Part shown: positions 32,781 through 41,639 of the stretch, in pieces
How positions within the stretch are numbered: position 1 is the stretch's first letter
How the letters are laid out: each line of letters starts with the position of its first letter
Assembly: GCA_040902725.1 (NCBI GenBank)
Contig: JBBDWU010000024.1
Location: forward strand, 89,934-153,933
Direction: 5' to 3'
Length of the DNA: 64,000 nt
Source: JACVRU01 sp040902725
GTDB lineage: Bacteria; Actinomycetota; Thermoleophilia; Gaiellales; Gaiellaceae
Notes under the pieces: model-generated
The model's input: the letters and a program-made list of their open reading frames with translations, nothing else
Databases searched by the model: none
What the model was told of the DNA's origin: nothing
Position numbers and translations under genes: made by a program

Positions 32781-32905
32781 AATTTTCTCGCGGTCAAGCG
32801 GTTTTCGTGCTTTTATGGACTTAGGACTGTCCCTCATAAGGCTGGAAAACCATGAATCTCACCGATCGGCCCGGCACTAGCAATCAGTCCGGCGCGCCTG
32901 CTTAG

Positions 32906-34194
32906 ATGAGCGCAGTGCGCGGCGTGGCGACCCTTGCGGCGGCGCTGCTCGCGCTTGGTGGTGCCGCCACGGCCCGCTCTTCGAGCGGGGCTTTCCCCCT
33001 GCCTGCGGGTCAGATCGTGTTCGTCGCGCAGAACGGCGACATCAAGCTCGTCGATCCGCAATCCGGCCAGGTCAAGCTCGTCACGAGCGCCTTCCGCTAT
33101 TCGGTCTTCGCGGCACCCACCGACGAGCCGCGCCTGTCGCCCAACGGCTCGCTGATCGCGTTCGCGAGCGGGAAGGGGATGCAGGACGGGGCCTCCGCGA
33201 TCTGGGTGATCAAGCCCGACGGCACCGGTGCGACCAGGCTCACCGACGACGTCTCCGCGTTCGACGTCGCGCCGGCCTGGACGCCGGACGGCGGCCGGCT
33301 GATGTTCTCGCACGGGCCGAAGCCCGCGGAGCTCGCCTACCGCTCGCCGCCCTACACGGCGCTGTGGTCGATGAACAACGACGGGACGGCCAAGCGCAAG
33401 CTGGCGGAGATCGACGAGAAGGTGGCGGTCTACGGACGCTCGATCGGCGTGTCCCCGGACGGGTCGCGCGTCGTCTACACGATGAACGCCGACCGCTCGG
33501 GCTACTCCCCCGTGATCGTCGTGGCCAACGGCGACGGCGGCAACGCGCGCCCGATCGCCGGCGGGATCAGCCCCGACTGGCACCCGGACGGCACCCGCAT
33601 CGTCTTCCTCTTCCCGACCGGTGACACCTTTCCCTCCGGCGTCCCGCAGTACGACATCGTGATCATGAGCCCCGACGGCCGCACCTTCGTGCGCGTGCCG
33701 CGGCCGACCGCGAGCTGGTCGCCCTCGCACGTGCGCTGGGCGCCCGACGGGCAGAAGCTGATCGTCAGCAGCCTCGTGAACGGCTCGCTGCCGAGCAAGC
33801 TCTTCGTCCTCAACTCCGACGGCACCGGCCTCATCGACCTCGGCGTCGAGGGCATGCGCCCCGACTGGGGGCCGACTCCGGCGCCGCAGGTGCCGCCGAC
33901 GGTCGCCGGGCGGCCGTGCACCATCATCGGCACGTCGGGCCCCGACCGGCTGATCGGCACGCCCGGGGCGGACGTCATCTGCGGCCTGGGCGGGAACGAC
34001 GTGCTCTCCGGGCAGGGCGGGACGACATCATCTCGGGCGGCGGCGGCAAGGACATCCTGAACGGTGGCGTGGGCAACGACTCGTTCTACACGCGCGACCG
34101 CGAGCGCGACACGATCGACGGCGGCCCCGGCCGCGACACGGCGCGCGTCGACTCGCGCGACCGCGTCAAGAACGTCGAGCGCGGCCTCGGCTAG
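32906..34194 (+). CDS. Secreted TolB-like beta-propeller with hemolysin-type calcium repeats, frameshifted
   Basis: A signal peptide (VATLAAALLALGGAATA) is followed by about six WD40-like/TolB repeats with the recurring SPDG, TPDGG, HPDGTR and APDGQK turns. The C-terminus has glycine/Asp nonapeptide repeats (CGLGGNDVLSGQGG). Around 34,016 one base seems to be missing. The first frame runs out as GTTSSRAAAARTS to a stop at 34060, while the continuation DDIISGGGGKDILNGGVGND is open in another frame to 34194. Restoring one base gives a continuous ~430-residue product. It could be a sequencing error or a true frameshift. Function: extracellular or cell-surface calcium-binding protein. Confidence 0.8.
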
Positions 34195-34228
34195 GAACCT
34201 TCCGCTCCGATCGGGTGTAGTAGGAGTG

Positions 34229-34780
34229 GTGGAGGGCCGTCCACCCACGGAGGAAGAGCTCGTCGACCGCGCGCAACGCGGCGATGTCGACGCCTATGAG
34301 CGAATCGTCGAGGCATACCAGGGGATCGCGGTCCGTGTCGCGTACGCGGTCTGCGGCGACGCGGCCGACGCCGAGGACGCCGCGCAGGAGGCCTTCGTGA
34401 AGGCCTTCCGGGCCCTCCCGCGCTTCCGGCGCGGCGCGCCGTTCCGCCCGTGGCTGCTCCAGATCGTCGCCAACGAGGGCCGCAACCGCCGGCGCTCCGC
34501 GGGCCGGCGTACCCAGCTCGCGCTGCGAACCGCAGCGGAGACCCGCCCGGGGGACGCGGCCCCGTCCCCCGAGGCGGCCGTCGTCGGCGCCGAGCAGCGC
34601 GCCGAGCTGCTCGCAGCGGTCAACCAGCTTCGTGACGAGGAGCGTGAGGTCGTGGCCTGCCGCTACTTCCTCGAGCTCTCCGAAGCCGAGACCGCCGAGG
34701 TGCTCGGACTGCGCACCGGCACCGTCAAGTCCCGACTCTCCCGCGCGCTCGACCATCTCCGTGTGGCCCTGGATGCCTGA
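34229..34780 (+). CDS. ECF-type RNA polymerase sigma factor
   Basis: About 183 residues from GTG 34229 (GTG 34226 equally possible). Sigma region 2 is visible in VDRAQRGDVDAYERIVEAYQ, the region 2.2 helix DAEDAAQEAFVKAFRALPRF and FRPWLLQIVANEGRN. Region 4 is LRDEEREVVACRYFLELSE, then AEVLGLRTGTVKSRLSRALD, the HTH. Its stop lies 8 nt inside the next gene, a membrane protein that is probably its anti-sigma factor. Confidence 0.9.
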   Translation: MEGRPPTEEELVDRAQRGDVDAYERIVEAYQGIAVRVAYAVCGDAADAEDAAQEAFVKAFRALPRFRRGAPFRPWLLQIVANEGRNRRRSAGRRTQLALRTAAETRPGDAAPSPEAAVVGAEQRAELLAAVNQLRDEEREVVACRYFLELSEAETAEVLGLRTGTVKSRLSRALDHLRVALDA

Positions 34781-35426
34781 GCTCGAGGCGGCCCTCAGGC
34801 AGCTGGCTGCCGAGATCGCCTGGCCGCCGGAACGGAACCTCGCGCCCGGGGTCACCGCGCGCCTGCGCAAGCCCAAGCGGCGTTGGCTGGCGCTCGCGGC
34901 CGTCCCGGCAGCCGCGCTCGCCGTCGCGTTCGCCGTCCCGCCCGCGCGCTCGGCGATCCTCGACTTCTTCGGCATCGGCGGCGTCGAGATCCGCCGCGTC
35001 GACACGCTGCCCGGCCTGTCCACCGAGCGCGCCGCGCCCGGCATCCGCGTCCCGCTCGCCGAGGCGCTCAACTCCGTCGCCTTCGACGTCGTCGTCCCCG
35101 ACGGCTACCGGAGCGTCTACCTCGAGGCCGGCATCGTCACCTTCGTCTGGCCCGACCGGCTGCTGATGCAGTTCGAAGGCGACGAGCTCGTCCTGAAGAA
35201 GATCCTCGCGGAGGACACGAGCGTGGAGTGGCTCGGCGTCGCCGGCCACATGGGCGTCTGGATCGAAGGCGCTCCGCACGGCCTCTTCCTCCCGGGCGGC
35301 GAGAAGCGCCGGGCCGGCAACGTCCTCATCTGGGTCCGGAACGGCGTCACCTACCGGCTCGAGGGCGAGCTCACGCGCGCACGCGCGCTCGCGCTCGCGG
35401 GAACGATTACGCCCCGGGGAACGTAG
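34773..35426 (+). CDS. Probable anti-sigma factor, single-pass membrane protein
   Basis: 217 residues from ATG 34773. A short cytoplasmic N-terminus (about 1-37, LEAALRQLAAEIAWP) is followed by one membrane span (WLALAAVPAAALAVAFAV) and an extracytoplasmic domain of ~160 residues with IRVPLAEALNSVAFDVVVPD and VYLEAGIVTFVW. I recognise no zinc ZAS motif. The assignment rests on the 8-nt overlap with the ECF sigma gene and the one-span topology. It probably senses an envelope signal. Confidence 0.65.
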   Translation: MPELEAALRQLAAEIAWPPERNLAPGVTARLRKPKRRWLALAAVPAAALAVAFAVPPARSAILDFFGIGGVEIRRVDTLPGLSTERAAPGIRVPLAEALNSVAFDVVVPDGYRSVYLEAGIVTFVWPDRLLMQFEGDELVLKKILAEDTSVEWLGVAGHMGVWIEGAPHGLFLPGGEKRRAGNVLIWVRNGVTYRLEGELTRARALALAGTITPRGT

Positions 35427-35433
35427 TAGAGGC

Positions 35434-35916
35434 ATGAGCAAACTCTTCGCACTCACGCTCCTCGCCCTCGCGCTCCCGGCGGCTGCCGCCGCGGGCGGCT
35501 GGGCGACCGCGGGTATCAGCGGCGACCCGCCCTCCGGCCTGGGGCCCGGAGACACCTGGAACGCCGAGATCACGCTCCTCCAGCACGGCCAGACGCCGCT
35601 CACGGGGATGCATCCGACCATCACCATCCGGGGGCCGGAGACCAAGACCTTCGAGGCGACGCCGACCGGTACGCCGGGCGTCTACGTCGCCGAGGTGGTC
35701 TTCCCGACGGCGGGCAGCTACCGCTACGAAATCGACGACGACTTCTCGCAGGTGCACACCTTCGGGCCGGTCGAGATCGTCGGCGGCGCGGGGGCTGGGG
35801 CCGACGGCGACGGCTTCCCCGTCTGGGGAATCGCGCCGATTGCGCTCGCCGCGCTCGGACTGGCGGGGCTCATGGCGCTGACGCTGCGGCGCCGCGCCCC
35901 GGTTGCAACGAGCTAG
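35434..35916 (+). CDS. Exported FixH/YtkA-like protein with C-terminal membrane span
   Basis: 160 residues. A cleavable signal (KLFALTLLALALPAAAAAGG) is followed by an immunoglobulin-like beta domain (about 25-110) with GDTWNAEITLLQHGQTPL and VYVAEVVFPTAGSYRYEID, in the style of FixH/YtkA domains. The C-terminal span is PIALAALGLAGLMALTL, followed by an Arg-rich stop. It follows the anti-sigma gene by 7 nt, so it is probably part of the ECF operon and may be the envelope function controlled by it. Confidence 0.7.
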   Translation: MSKLFALTLLALALPAAAAAGGWATAGISGDPPSGLGPGDTWNAEITLLQHGQTPLTGMHPTITIRGPETKTFEATPTGTPGVYVAEVVFPTAGSYRYEIDDDFSQVHTFGPVEIVGGAGAGADGDGFPVWGIAPIALAALGLAGLMALTLRRRAPVATS

Positions 35917-35936
35917 TTCGCGGGTAGGATCGGGAG

Positions 35937-36503
35937 GTGGTTCGCCTCCCGATCCCCACCCTCTTCGTGGCGCTCGCGATCGCGGCCGCCGGCTGCGGCG
36001 GGGGCGGCAGCGCGCCGGAGGGGACGCCGCCCGCTGACTGGGCGGCCACCGTCTGCGGTGCGCTCGGCAGCTGGCAGACCGCGCTCGAGCAGCAGGCCGA
36101 GGGGCTGGGCGCCGAAGTGCTCCAGGCCGCCACGCCGCAGCAGTCGAAGGAGCGGATCGTCGAGTTCCTCGACTCGGTGGTCGCCTCCACCGAGACGATG
36201 AGGGGCGAGATCAGCGACGTCGGCAGGCCCGCCGTCGAGGCGGGGGCAGACATCGAGGAGGACCTGCGCGTGGGCCTCGAGGCGATGCAGGCCGCGTTCC
36301 AGGACGCGCAGGCGAGCGTCGCGGAAGTCCCCACGGACGACCCGCAGGCGTTCCAGCAGGAGCTGACCCGGATCGGCGAGGAGCTGCAGCAGCAGGGCCA
36401 GGCGATCGGCGACACCTTGGGCGAGATCGACGAGAAGTACGACGCGCCCGAGCTAAGCACGGCGCTCGAAGAGACCGATGCCTGTCAGGAGTTCACGAAT
36501 TAA
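35937..36503 (+). CDS. Predicted lipoprotein, helical
   Basis: 188 residues from GTG 35937. The leader ends in the lipobox AAGC (Cys-20), with a Gly-rich linker (GCGGGGSAPEG). The mature protein is helical and rich in Gln, Glu and Ala (SWQTALEQQAEGLGAEVLQA; RIGEELQQQGQAIGDTLGEI). The pair Cys-38 and Cys-183 could form a disulphide. No catalytic motif is seen; the function is unknown. It stands alone between the ECF operon and the short gene at 36559. Confidence 0.75.
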   Translation: MVRLPIPTLFVALAIAAAGCGGGGSAPEGTPPADWAATVCGALGSWQTALEQQAEGLGAEVLQAATPQQSKERIVEFLDSVVASTETMRGEISDVGRPAVEAGADIEEDLRVGLEAMQAAFQDAQASVAEVPTDDPQAFQQELTRIGEELQQQGQAIGDTLGEIDEKYDAPELSTALEETDACQEFTN

Positions 36504-36558
36504 TGCTTCGTTAAGTTGGGATTGAAAGAACCGCGCCGGCCGTTTGAGCGAATGATGG

Positions 36559-36774
36559 ATGGAGAGTCTTGAGACGATGAGCGGAATCGAGGTCCAGGAA
36601 CGGGGAGAGCTCGAGCGTGTCGAGCGCTGGCGCGCCGACGTCTTGGAGCGGGCCGGCTTCCCGCATGAGGCGGCCGTCCGCATCGCCGCGCGTCACGACG
36701 TCGACCTCCACCGGGCGGTCCAGCTGCTCGAGCAGGGTTGCCCACCCGAAGTCGCGCTGAAGATCCTCCTTTAG
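36559..36774 (+). CDS. Small helical protein, unknown function
   Basis: 71 residues (the start may be ATG 36577 instead). The sequence ERVERWRADVLERAGFPHEA, then IAARHDVDLHRAVQLLEQG and EVALKILL, looks like a compact helical bundle. Many actinobacteria have similar short proteins upstream of lgt. It lies 10 nt before lgt and is probably co-transcribed with it. Confidence 0.65.
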   Translation: MESLETMSGIEVQERGELERVERWRADVLERAGFPHEAAVRIAARHDVDLHRAVQLLEQGCPPEVALKILL

Positions 36775-36784
36775 CATCCCGGCA

Positions 36785-37651
36785 ATGCTGATCCTGAGCA
36801 TCCCCTCGCCGTCGGGCGGCGAGTTCGATGTCGGCCCGATCGCGATCCACGCCTACGGGCTGATGCTGCTGCTCGCGATCGTGGCGGCCGCCGCGCTGAC
36901 GGGCGTCCGCTGGGTGCGCCGCGGGGGCGACTGGGATCTCGTCTTCCAGGTGGCGGTGTGGGGCGTCGCGTTCGGCATCGCCGGCGCACGGCTCTACCAC
37001 GTGATCACGAGCTGGGACGAGGTGCCCGACGAGTGGTGGGGCGTCTTCGCGGTCTGGGAGGGCGGGCTCGGCGTCTGGGGCGGGATCACGCTCGGCGTGC
37101 TCGCCGGGGCGGTCGTCGTCCGCCGGGCCGGCCAGAGCGTCCGCCGCTTCATGGACGCCGTCGCGCCCGGGCTGCTGCTGGCGCAGGCGATCGGCCGCTG
37201 GGGCAACTGGTTCAACCAGGAGCTCTACGGCGAGCCGACCGACCTACCCTGGGGGCTCGAGATCGACCTCGCCAACCGGCCGGTCGGTTTCCTCGACAGC
37301 GAGACCTTCCACCCGGTCTTCCTCTACGAGTTCCTCTGGAATCTCGGCGGCGTCGGCGTCCTGCTGCTGCTCGACCGGCTCTTCCGCTTCCGCCCGCCGG
37401 CGCTGTTCGCGCTCTACGTCGCCTGGTACACGGCGTTCAGGACCTTCGAGGAGACGATCCGCGTCGACGTCTCGCACGAGTACTTCGGGCTGCGGCTCAA
37501 CTTCTACGTATCGGCGATCCTGTTCGTGCTCTCGGTCGCCTTCTTCGTCTGGTGGCAGTTCCTCCGCCGGCGAGGCGACGGGAGGCCCGCGCAGCGTGAG
37601 GTGCCGAAGGGCCCGACCATGACCGTCCCGAAGGGCCGCGTCCGAGGCTGA
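36785..37651 (+). CDS. lgt: Prolipoprotein diacylglyceryl transferase
   Basis: 288 residues, polytopic with about seven membrane spans. It transfers diacylglycerol from phosphatidylglycerol to the lipobox Cys of prolipoproteins. Signature elements are IAIHAYGLMLLLAIVAA near the N-terminus, GGLGVWGGI and QAIGRWGNWFNQELYGEP, the conserved R-x-GN-x-x-NxE motif. The last span is followed by a basic tail. It would process the lipoproteins predicted in this window. Confidence 0.95.
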   Translation: MLILSIPSPSGGEFDVGPIAIHAYGLMLLLAIVAAAALTGVRWVRRGGDWDLVFQVAVWGVAFGIAGARLYHVITSWDEVPDEWWGVFAVWEGGLGVWGGITLGVLAGAVVVRRAGQSVRRFMDAVAPGLLLAQAIGRWGNWFNQELYGEPTDLPWGLEIDLANRPVGFLDSETFHPVFLYEFLWNLGGVGVLLLLDRLFRFRPPALFALYVAWYTAFRTFEETIRVDVSHEYFGLRLNFYVSAILFVLSVAFFVWWQFLRRRGDGRPAQREVPKGPTMTVPKGRVRG

Positions 37652-37669
37652 CGCTAGCCTCGGCCGCGC

Positions 37670-38422
37670 ATGCTTGTGCGCGAGCTGGAGCTGGACCTCG
37701 ACGCGTTCGAGGGCCCTTTCGACCTGCTGTTGACGCTCGTCCTGCGGGAGGAGCTCGACCTGGGCGACGTGGACGTGGCCGGGGTCGTGCTCGCGTTCGT
37801 CGAGCGCTGGGCCGAGACCGAGCGCCTCGACCTCGACTCCTGCGGCGAGTTCCTCGTGCTCGTCTCCGCGCTGCTCGAGCTGAAGGCGCGCGGCCTGTTC
37901 CCTGACGAGGAGGCCGAGCTCGCCGAGCTGGAGCCCGAGGAGGCCGCGGAGGAGCTGGCCCGCCGGCTGGCCGAGTATCGGCGCGCGAAGGCGGGCGCAG
38001 GCCCTCTGGTCCAGCGGCTCGAGGCCGCGCGCGCCCGGTTCTTCCGGCTCGGGCCCCCGCCCCAGGCGCCCCAGCCCGAGCGGCGGCTGGCGCCGCAGGA
38101 GCCCGAGGGGCTCGTCGTCGCGCTGCGCGCGCTCGCGGCCGCGCCGCCGGACGTGTCGCTCTCGCACATGGCCCTCCGCTACCCACCCGTGTCCCAGTTC
38201 CTCGAGCGCTTCCGCGCGCTGCTCGCCAGGCGCCGCCGCTTCGATTTCGACCAGGAGGTCGGTGCGCTCTCGCGGGTGGAGCAGGCGGTCGCCTTCCTGG
38301 CGCTGCTCGAGCTGCGCAAGGCGGGCGAGATTCGGATCGAGCAGGCCGCGCCCTTTGCCCCCGTGAGGATTAGCAGGCCCGACGAAGAAAGGAGCCCAGC
38401 GTGGAACCGACGCTCCGCCTGA
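37670..38422 (+). CDS. scpA: Segregation and condensation protein A
   Basis: 250 residues. It begins VRELELDLDAFEGPFDLLLT (the kleisin N-terminal helix), continues DVDVAGVVLAFVERW and SCGEFLVLVSALLELKAR, and ends in the winged helix VAFLALLELRKAGEIRIEQA. ScpA bridges the SMC heads and ScpB in chromosome condensation. The 3' end overlaps scpB by 22 nt. Confidence 0.93.
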   Translation: MLVRELELDLDAFEGPFDLLLTLVLREELDLGDVDVAGVVLAFVERWAETERLDLDSCGEFLVLVSALLELKARGLFPDEEAELAELEPEEAAEELARRLAEYRRAKAGAGPLVQRLEAARARFFRLGPPPQAPQPERRLAPQEPEGLVVALRALAAAPPDVSLSHMALRYPPVSQFLERFRALLARRRRFDFDQEVGALSRVEQAVAFLALLELRKAGEIRIEQAAPFAPVRISRPDEERSPAWNRRSA

Positions 38423-38994
38423 TCACGACGAGTCCCGTCGACGCGCTTGCCCGGACGGTGGAGGCGCTGCTCGTGGTGGCGTCGCAGCCGCTCTCGGTGG
38501 ACGAGTTGGCGGAGGCGGCCGACGAGGCACCGGAGCGGATCGAGACCGCGCTCGGGCTGCTGGCCGAGCGGTTCCGCGAGGGCCGCAGCGGCATCGTGCT
38601 CGAGCACGTCGCGGGCGGGTGGGCGTTCCGCGCGGCGCGCGAGGCGGCGGAGGCGTGCGAGCGGCTGTTCGAGCGGCCCGTCCAGCGGGGGCTCACGCAG
38701 GCGGCGCTGGAGACGCTGGCGATCGTCGCGTACCTGGGCCCGTGCACGCGGCCCGAGATCGCGCGGATCCGCGGTGTGGCGGCCGACTCGGCGGTCGCCG
38801 GCCTGGTCGAGCGCGGCCTGATCGCGGAGGCCGGGCGCGAGGAGGGCGCGGTGCGCTACCGCACGACGCCGCTCTTCGAGCGCGTGTTCGGGCTGGAGAG
38901 CCTGTCGGCGCTGCCGCGGCTCGACGAGCTCGCGGGCGACACCGAGGAGCTGCGCGAACGGCTCCACGCGGTCGCCGACCGCCGCAGCGCCTAG
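38401..38994 (+). CDS. scpB: Segregation and condensation protein B
   Basis: 197 residues from GTG 38401, preceded by GAAAGGAG. Two winged-helix domains are visible: LARTVEALLVVASQPLSVDE and QAALETLAIVAYLGPCTRPE, the second carrying the conserved RGVAADSAVAGLVERGLI. It works with ScpA and SMC. Its TAG stop shares CTAG with the convergent PIN toxin gene. Confidence 0.93.
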   Translation: MEPTLRLITTSPVDALARTVEALLVVASQPLSVDELAEAADEAPERIETALGLLAERFREGRSGIVLEHVAGGWAFRAAREAAEACERLFERPVQRGLTQAALETLAIVAYLGPCTRPEIARIRGVAADSAVAGLVERGLIAEAGREEGAVRYRTTPLFERVFGLESLSALPRLDELAGDTEELRERLHAVADRRSA

Positions 38995-39398
38995 CTCGCA
39001 GGTCCGCTCAGGAACTCGCGCGGGGAGAACGCCGGAATCTGGTCCCGGAGCGCGAGCAGGTGAGAGTCGCCGGAGACAAGCGCCACGCGCTCCCGCGCCG
39101 CGAGCGCGATCAGATAGTCGTCGCCGGGGTCGGCGGAGCGGACGACGGGCGGCTCGGCCGGATCTGCAACGACCTCGGCGAGCTCGCGGAGCAGCGCGAC
39201 GAACCGGTCGGCGTCGCGGGGATCGACGCGGCCGCGGAGCTTGGGCGCTGCGAGCGTCCGCTCGACCTCGGCGAGCAGCGCGGGACAGACGACGACCTCG
39301 AGCTCGCCGGCAAGCCACTGCTCGGCGAGCCGGGCAGGCGCGCCCGATCGTGACAGGAGCGCAGAGACGAGGACGTTGGCGTCGAGGACCGCCCGCAA
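38991..39398 (-). CDS. PIN-domain toxin (COG1569 type)
   Basis: 135 residues. PIN acidic motifs: RAVLDANVLVSALLS (D6), CPALLAEVERTL (E45), SADPGDDYLIALA (D93) and LVSGDSHLL (D110). This is the putative toxin component of PIN-family toxin-antitoxin systems. The partner RHH gene ends 3 nt upstream. The module is inserted between scpB and the GYD gene. Confidence 0.87.
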   Translation of the reverse strand: MRAVLDANVLVSALLSRSGAPARLAEQWLAGELEVVVCPALLAEVERTLAAPKLRGRVDPRDADRFVALLRELAEVVADPAEPPVVRSADPGDDYLIALAARERVALVSGDSHLLALRDQIPAFSPREFLSGPAS

Positions 39399-39401
39399 TG
39401 G

Positions 39402-39629
39402 CTACGGCCGGCGGGAGTCGTGCTGCGCCTCTACGGCGACGCTCAAGGCGTCCTCTTCGTCGAGGTCGGCGCCGGCCCAGGCCCGCTCGAGGAGCTCGAA
39501 GCCGAGGTCGCGCCGGAGCGCCTCTTCGATGACGTCGCTGTCGCGCCGTCCTGTGCGGGCCGCCTTGACGCGGACGGCCCGCAGGACGCGCTCGTCCAAC
39601 GTGACGGTCGTTCGGAGCTTCGGCATCAC
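39402..39629 (-). CDS. Ribbon-helix-helix antitoxin
   Basis: 75 residues (first or second Met as start): PKLRTTVTLDERVLRAVRVK, then GRRDSDVIEEALRRDLG. This is the RHH DNA-binding fold, followed by an acidic tail (GADLDEEDALSVAVE) suited to binding the downstream PIN toxin. It is coupled to the toxin with a 3-nt gap and is probably autoregulated. Confidence 0.85.
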   Translation of the reverse strand: MMPKLRTTVTLDERVLRAVRVKAARTGRRDSDVIEEALRRDLGFELLERAWAGADLDEEDALSVAVEAQHDSRRP

Positions 39630-39649
39630 GGCATCATAGCATCACTGCG

Positions 39650-39940
39650 CTAGAGCCGCTTGACGATCTCTTCGGCCTGTTCGCGCGTGAAGGCGCGGAG
39701 CGTCTCGGTGTGCTCGGCGCCGAACTTCTGGAGCTTCATCAGGATCTCGATCGCGATCTCGTCGTCGGGCGCCTCGAAGATCTCGACCACGTCGTAGCGG
39801 CCGAGCGTCACGTAGACGCCCTCGAGGTGGCCGCCGTGCTCCTCGATGATCCGCTCCCCCTCCTCGACCCGCTCGCGCCAGCCCGGGAGCCCGGCCATTC
39901 CCTGCGATGTCCAGCGCATGAGCGAGATGTAGTGCGGCAC
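39650..39940 (-). CDS. GYD-domain protein
   Basis: 96 residues: PHYISLMRWTSQGMAGLPGW, then HGGHLEGVYVTLGRYDVVEI. The GRYD strand matches the GYD motif, and the fold is a dimeric alpha/beta barrel-like ferredoxin. The family is common in actinobacteria; the function is not established. It is divergent from the pseudouridine synthase gene by only 20 nt. Confidence 0.85.
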   Translation of the reverse strand: MPHYISLMRWTSQGMAGLPGWRERVEEGERIIEEHGGHLEGVYVTLGRYDVVEIFEAPDDEIAIEILMKLQKFGAEHTETLRAFTREQAEEIVKRL

Positions 39941-39960
39941 TGGGGTAATGATGACCTCTC

Positions 39961-40638
39961 ATGCGACTGAACGCCTACCTGGCCCGGGCCGGGGTCGCCT
40001 CGCGCCGCGGCGCGGACGAGCTGATCAAGGCCGGCCGCGTGCGGGTGAACGGCGAGCCGGGCCAGCTGAACACGTTCGTCGGCGCGGGCGACGCGGTCGA
40101 GGTGGACGGGGAGCCGGTGGAGCTGCAGCGGCTCGCCTACGTGCTCCTCCACAAGCCGACGGGCGTGGTCACGACGGCGCGCGACCCCCAGGGACGCCCG
40201 ACGGTGGTGGGCCTGGTCGACCACCCGGCGCGCGTGGTGCCGGTCGGCCGCCTGGACGCGGACACGACCGGCGCGCTGCTGCTCACGAACGACGGGCCGC
40301 TCGCGCATCGGCTCGCGCACCCGCGCTACGGGGTCGAGAAGGTCTACGAGGCCGAGGTCGAGGGCGAGCCGGACGACGAGGCGCTGAGGCGGCTCGCCGA
40401 CGGCGTCGAGCTCGAGGACGGGACGACGGCGCCGGCGAAGGCGCAGCGGCTCGGGCCGTCGCTCGTGGAGCTGACGCTGCACGAGGGCCGCAAACACCAG
40501 GTCAAGCGGATGTGCGAGGCGGTCGGGCACCGCGTCGTCCGCCTGCACCGCAGCCGCTACGCCGGGCTCGACCTCGCCGGCCTCGCGGCGGGCGAGTGGC
40601 GCGAGCTCACGCCCGCGGAGGTGGAGGCCCTGGCGTGA
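39961..40638 (+). CDS. rluB: RsuA/RluB-family pseudouridine synthase
   Basis: 225 residues. An S4 RNA-binding domain (RLNAYLARAGVASRRGADEL) precedes the catalytic domain, with VLLHKPTGVVTTARDPQGR and the active-site loop VGRLDADTTGALLLTNDG (catalytic Asp). The HEGRKHQVKRM motif follows. Such enzymes modify 23S or 16S rRNA; the choice of RluB over RsuA or RluE is not certain. The 3' end overlaps convergent trpS by 32 nt. Confidence 0.88.
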   Translation: MRLNAYLARAGVASRRGADELIKAGRVRVNGEPGQLNTFVGAGDAVEVDGEPVELQRLAYVLLHKPTGVVTTARDPQGRPTVVGLVDHPARVVPVGRLDADTTGALLLTNDGPLAHRLAHPRYGVEKVYEAEVEGEPDDEALRRLADGVELEDGTTAPAKAQRLGPSLVELTLHEGRKHQVKRMCEAVGHRVVRLHRSRYAGLDLAGLAAGEWRELTPAEVEALA

Positions 40639-41605
40639 AGCCCATCCGCTCCACCATCCGAGCGAGCACCGGGCCGCTGATCGCCCGCGCCCGCTCGGCG
40701 CCGAGCGCGAGCAGCCGCTCCAGCTCCGCCGGGTCGCCCCGGAGCTCGTTGTACCGCTCCTGGATCGGCGCCAGCAGCTCGACGACCGCCTCGGCCACGT
40801 CGCCCTTGAAGTCGCCGTAGCCCTTGCCCTCGTAGCGCGCCTCGATCGCGTCGGCCGCGTCGCCGGTGGCGACGGAGAGGATCTCGATCAGGTTCGCGAT
40901 CCCCTCCTTGCCAGGCCCGCGCCGCACCTCGCTGCCCGAGTCGGTCACCGCGCTCTTCACCTTCTTGCGCAGGACGTCGGGCGGGTCGAGCATGAGCACC
41001 GTCCCCTGCGCCGTGCCGCCGGTGGTCGACATCTTGTTCTCCGGCTCCTGAAGATCCATGATCTTCGCGCCCACCTCGGGGACGACGACCTTGGGGGCGA
41101 CGAGCGTCTCGCCGTAGCGGCTGTTGAAGCGCTGCGCGACGTCGCGCGTCAGCTCGATGTGCTGGCGCTGGTCCTCGCCGACGGGCACGACGTCGGTGTC
41201 GTAGAGCACGATGTCCGCGGCCTGGAGCACGGGGTACGTGAACAGGCCGACGGCGACGAACTCCTGGTGGTCGGACTTCTCCTTGAACTGGGTCATCCGG
41301 CGCAGCTCGCCGAAGCTCGTGACCGAGCCCAGCAGCCAAGCGGCCTGCGCGTGGTCGGGGTTGTGGCTCTGGACGAAGAGCAGGCACCGCTCGGGATCGA
41401 GGCCGCTCGCGAAGAGCAGCGCGGCGAGCGAGAGCGTCGACTCGCGCAGGTCCTCGGGGTCGTACGCGACCGTGATCGAGTGCAGGTCGACGATGCAGAT
41501 CACGGGCTCGCCCGTGTCCTGCGAGGCCACGTACTGGCGGATGGCGCCGATGTAGTTGCCGAGATGCTTGGCCCCGGTGGGCTGGATGCCGGAGAAAATG
41601 CGCAT
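40607..41605 (-). CDS. trpS: Tryptophanyl-tRNA synthetase
   Basis: 332 residues from ATG 41605. It is a class Ic aminoacyl-tRNA synthetase: the HIGH-like segment is FSGIQPTGAKHLGNYIGA and the KMSKS-like one is EPENKMSTTGG. VLQAADIVLYDTDVVPVGED matches the Trp/ATP pocket strand. Full length for the family. It is divergent from aroF, with 34 nt between the starts. Confidence 0.95.
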   Translation of the reverse strand: MRIFSGIQPTGAKHLGNYIGAIRQYVASQDTGEPVICIVDLHSITVAYDPEDLRESTLSLAALLFASGLDPERCLLFVQSHNPDHAQAAWLLGSVTSFGELRRMTQFKEKSDHQEFVAVGLFTYPVLQAADIVLYDTDVVPVGEDQRQHIELTRDVAQRFNSRYGETLVAPKVVVPEVGAKIMDLQEPENKMSTTGGTAQGTVLMLDPPDVLRKKVKSAVTDSGSEVRRGPGKEGIANLIEILSVATGDAADAIEARYEGKGYGDFKGDVAEAVVELLAPIQERYNELRGDPAELERLLALGAERARAISGPVLARMVERMGFTPGPPPPRA

Positions 41606-41639
41606 GACTCCGATTGTGCCGCATCTACACTGGGCGCAG

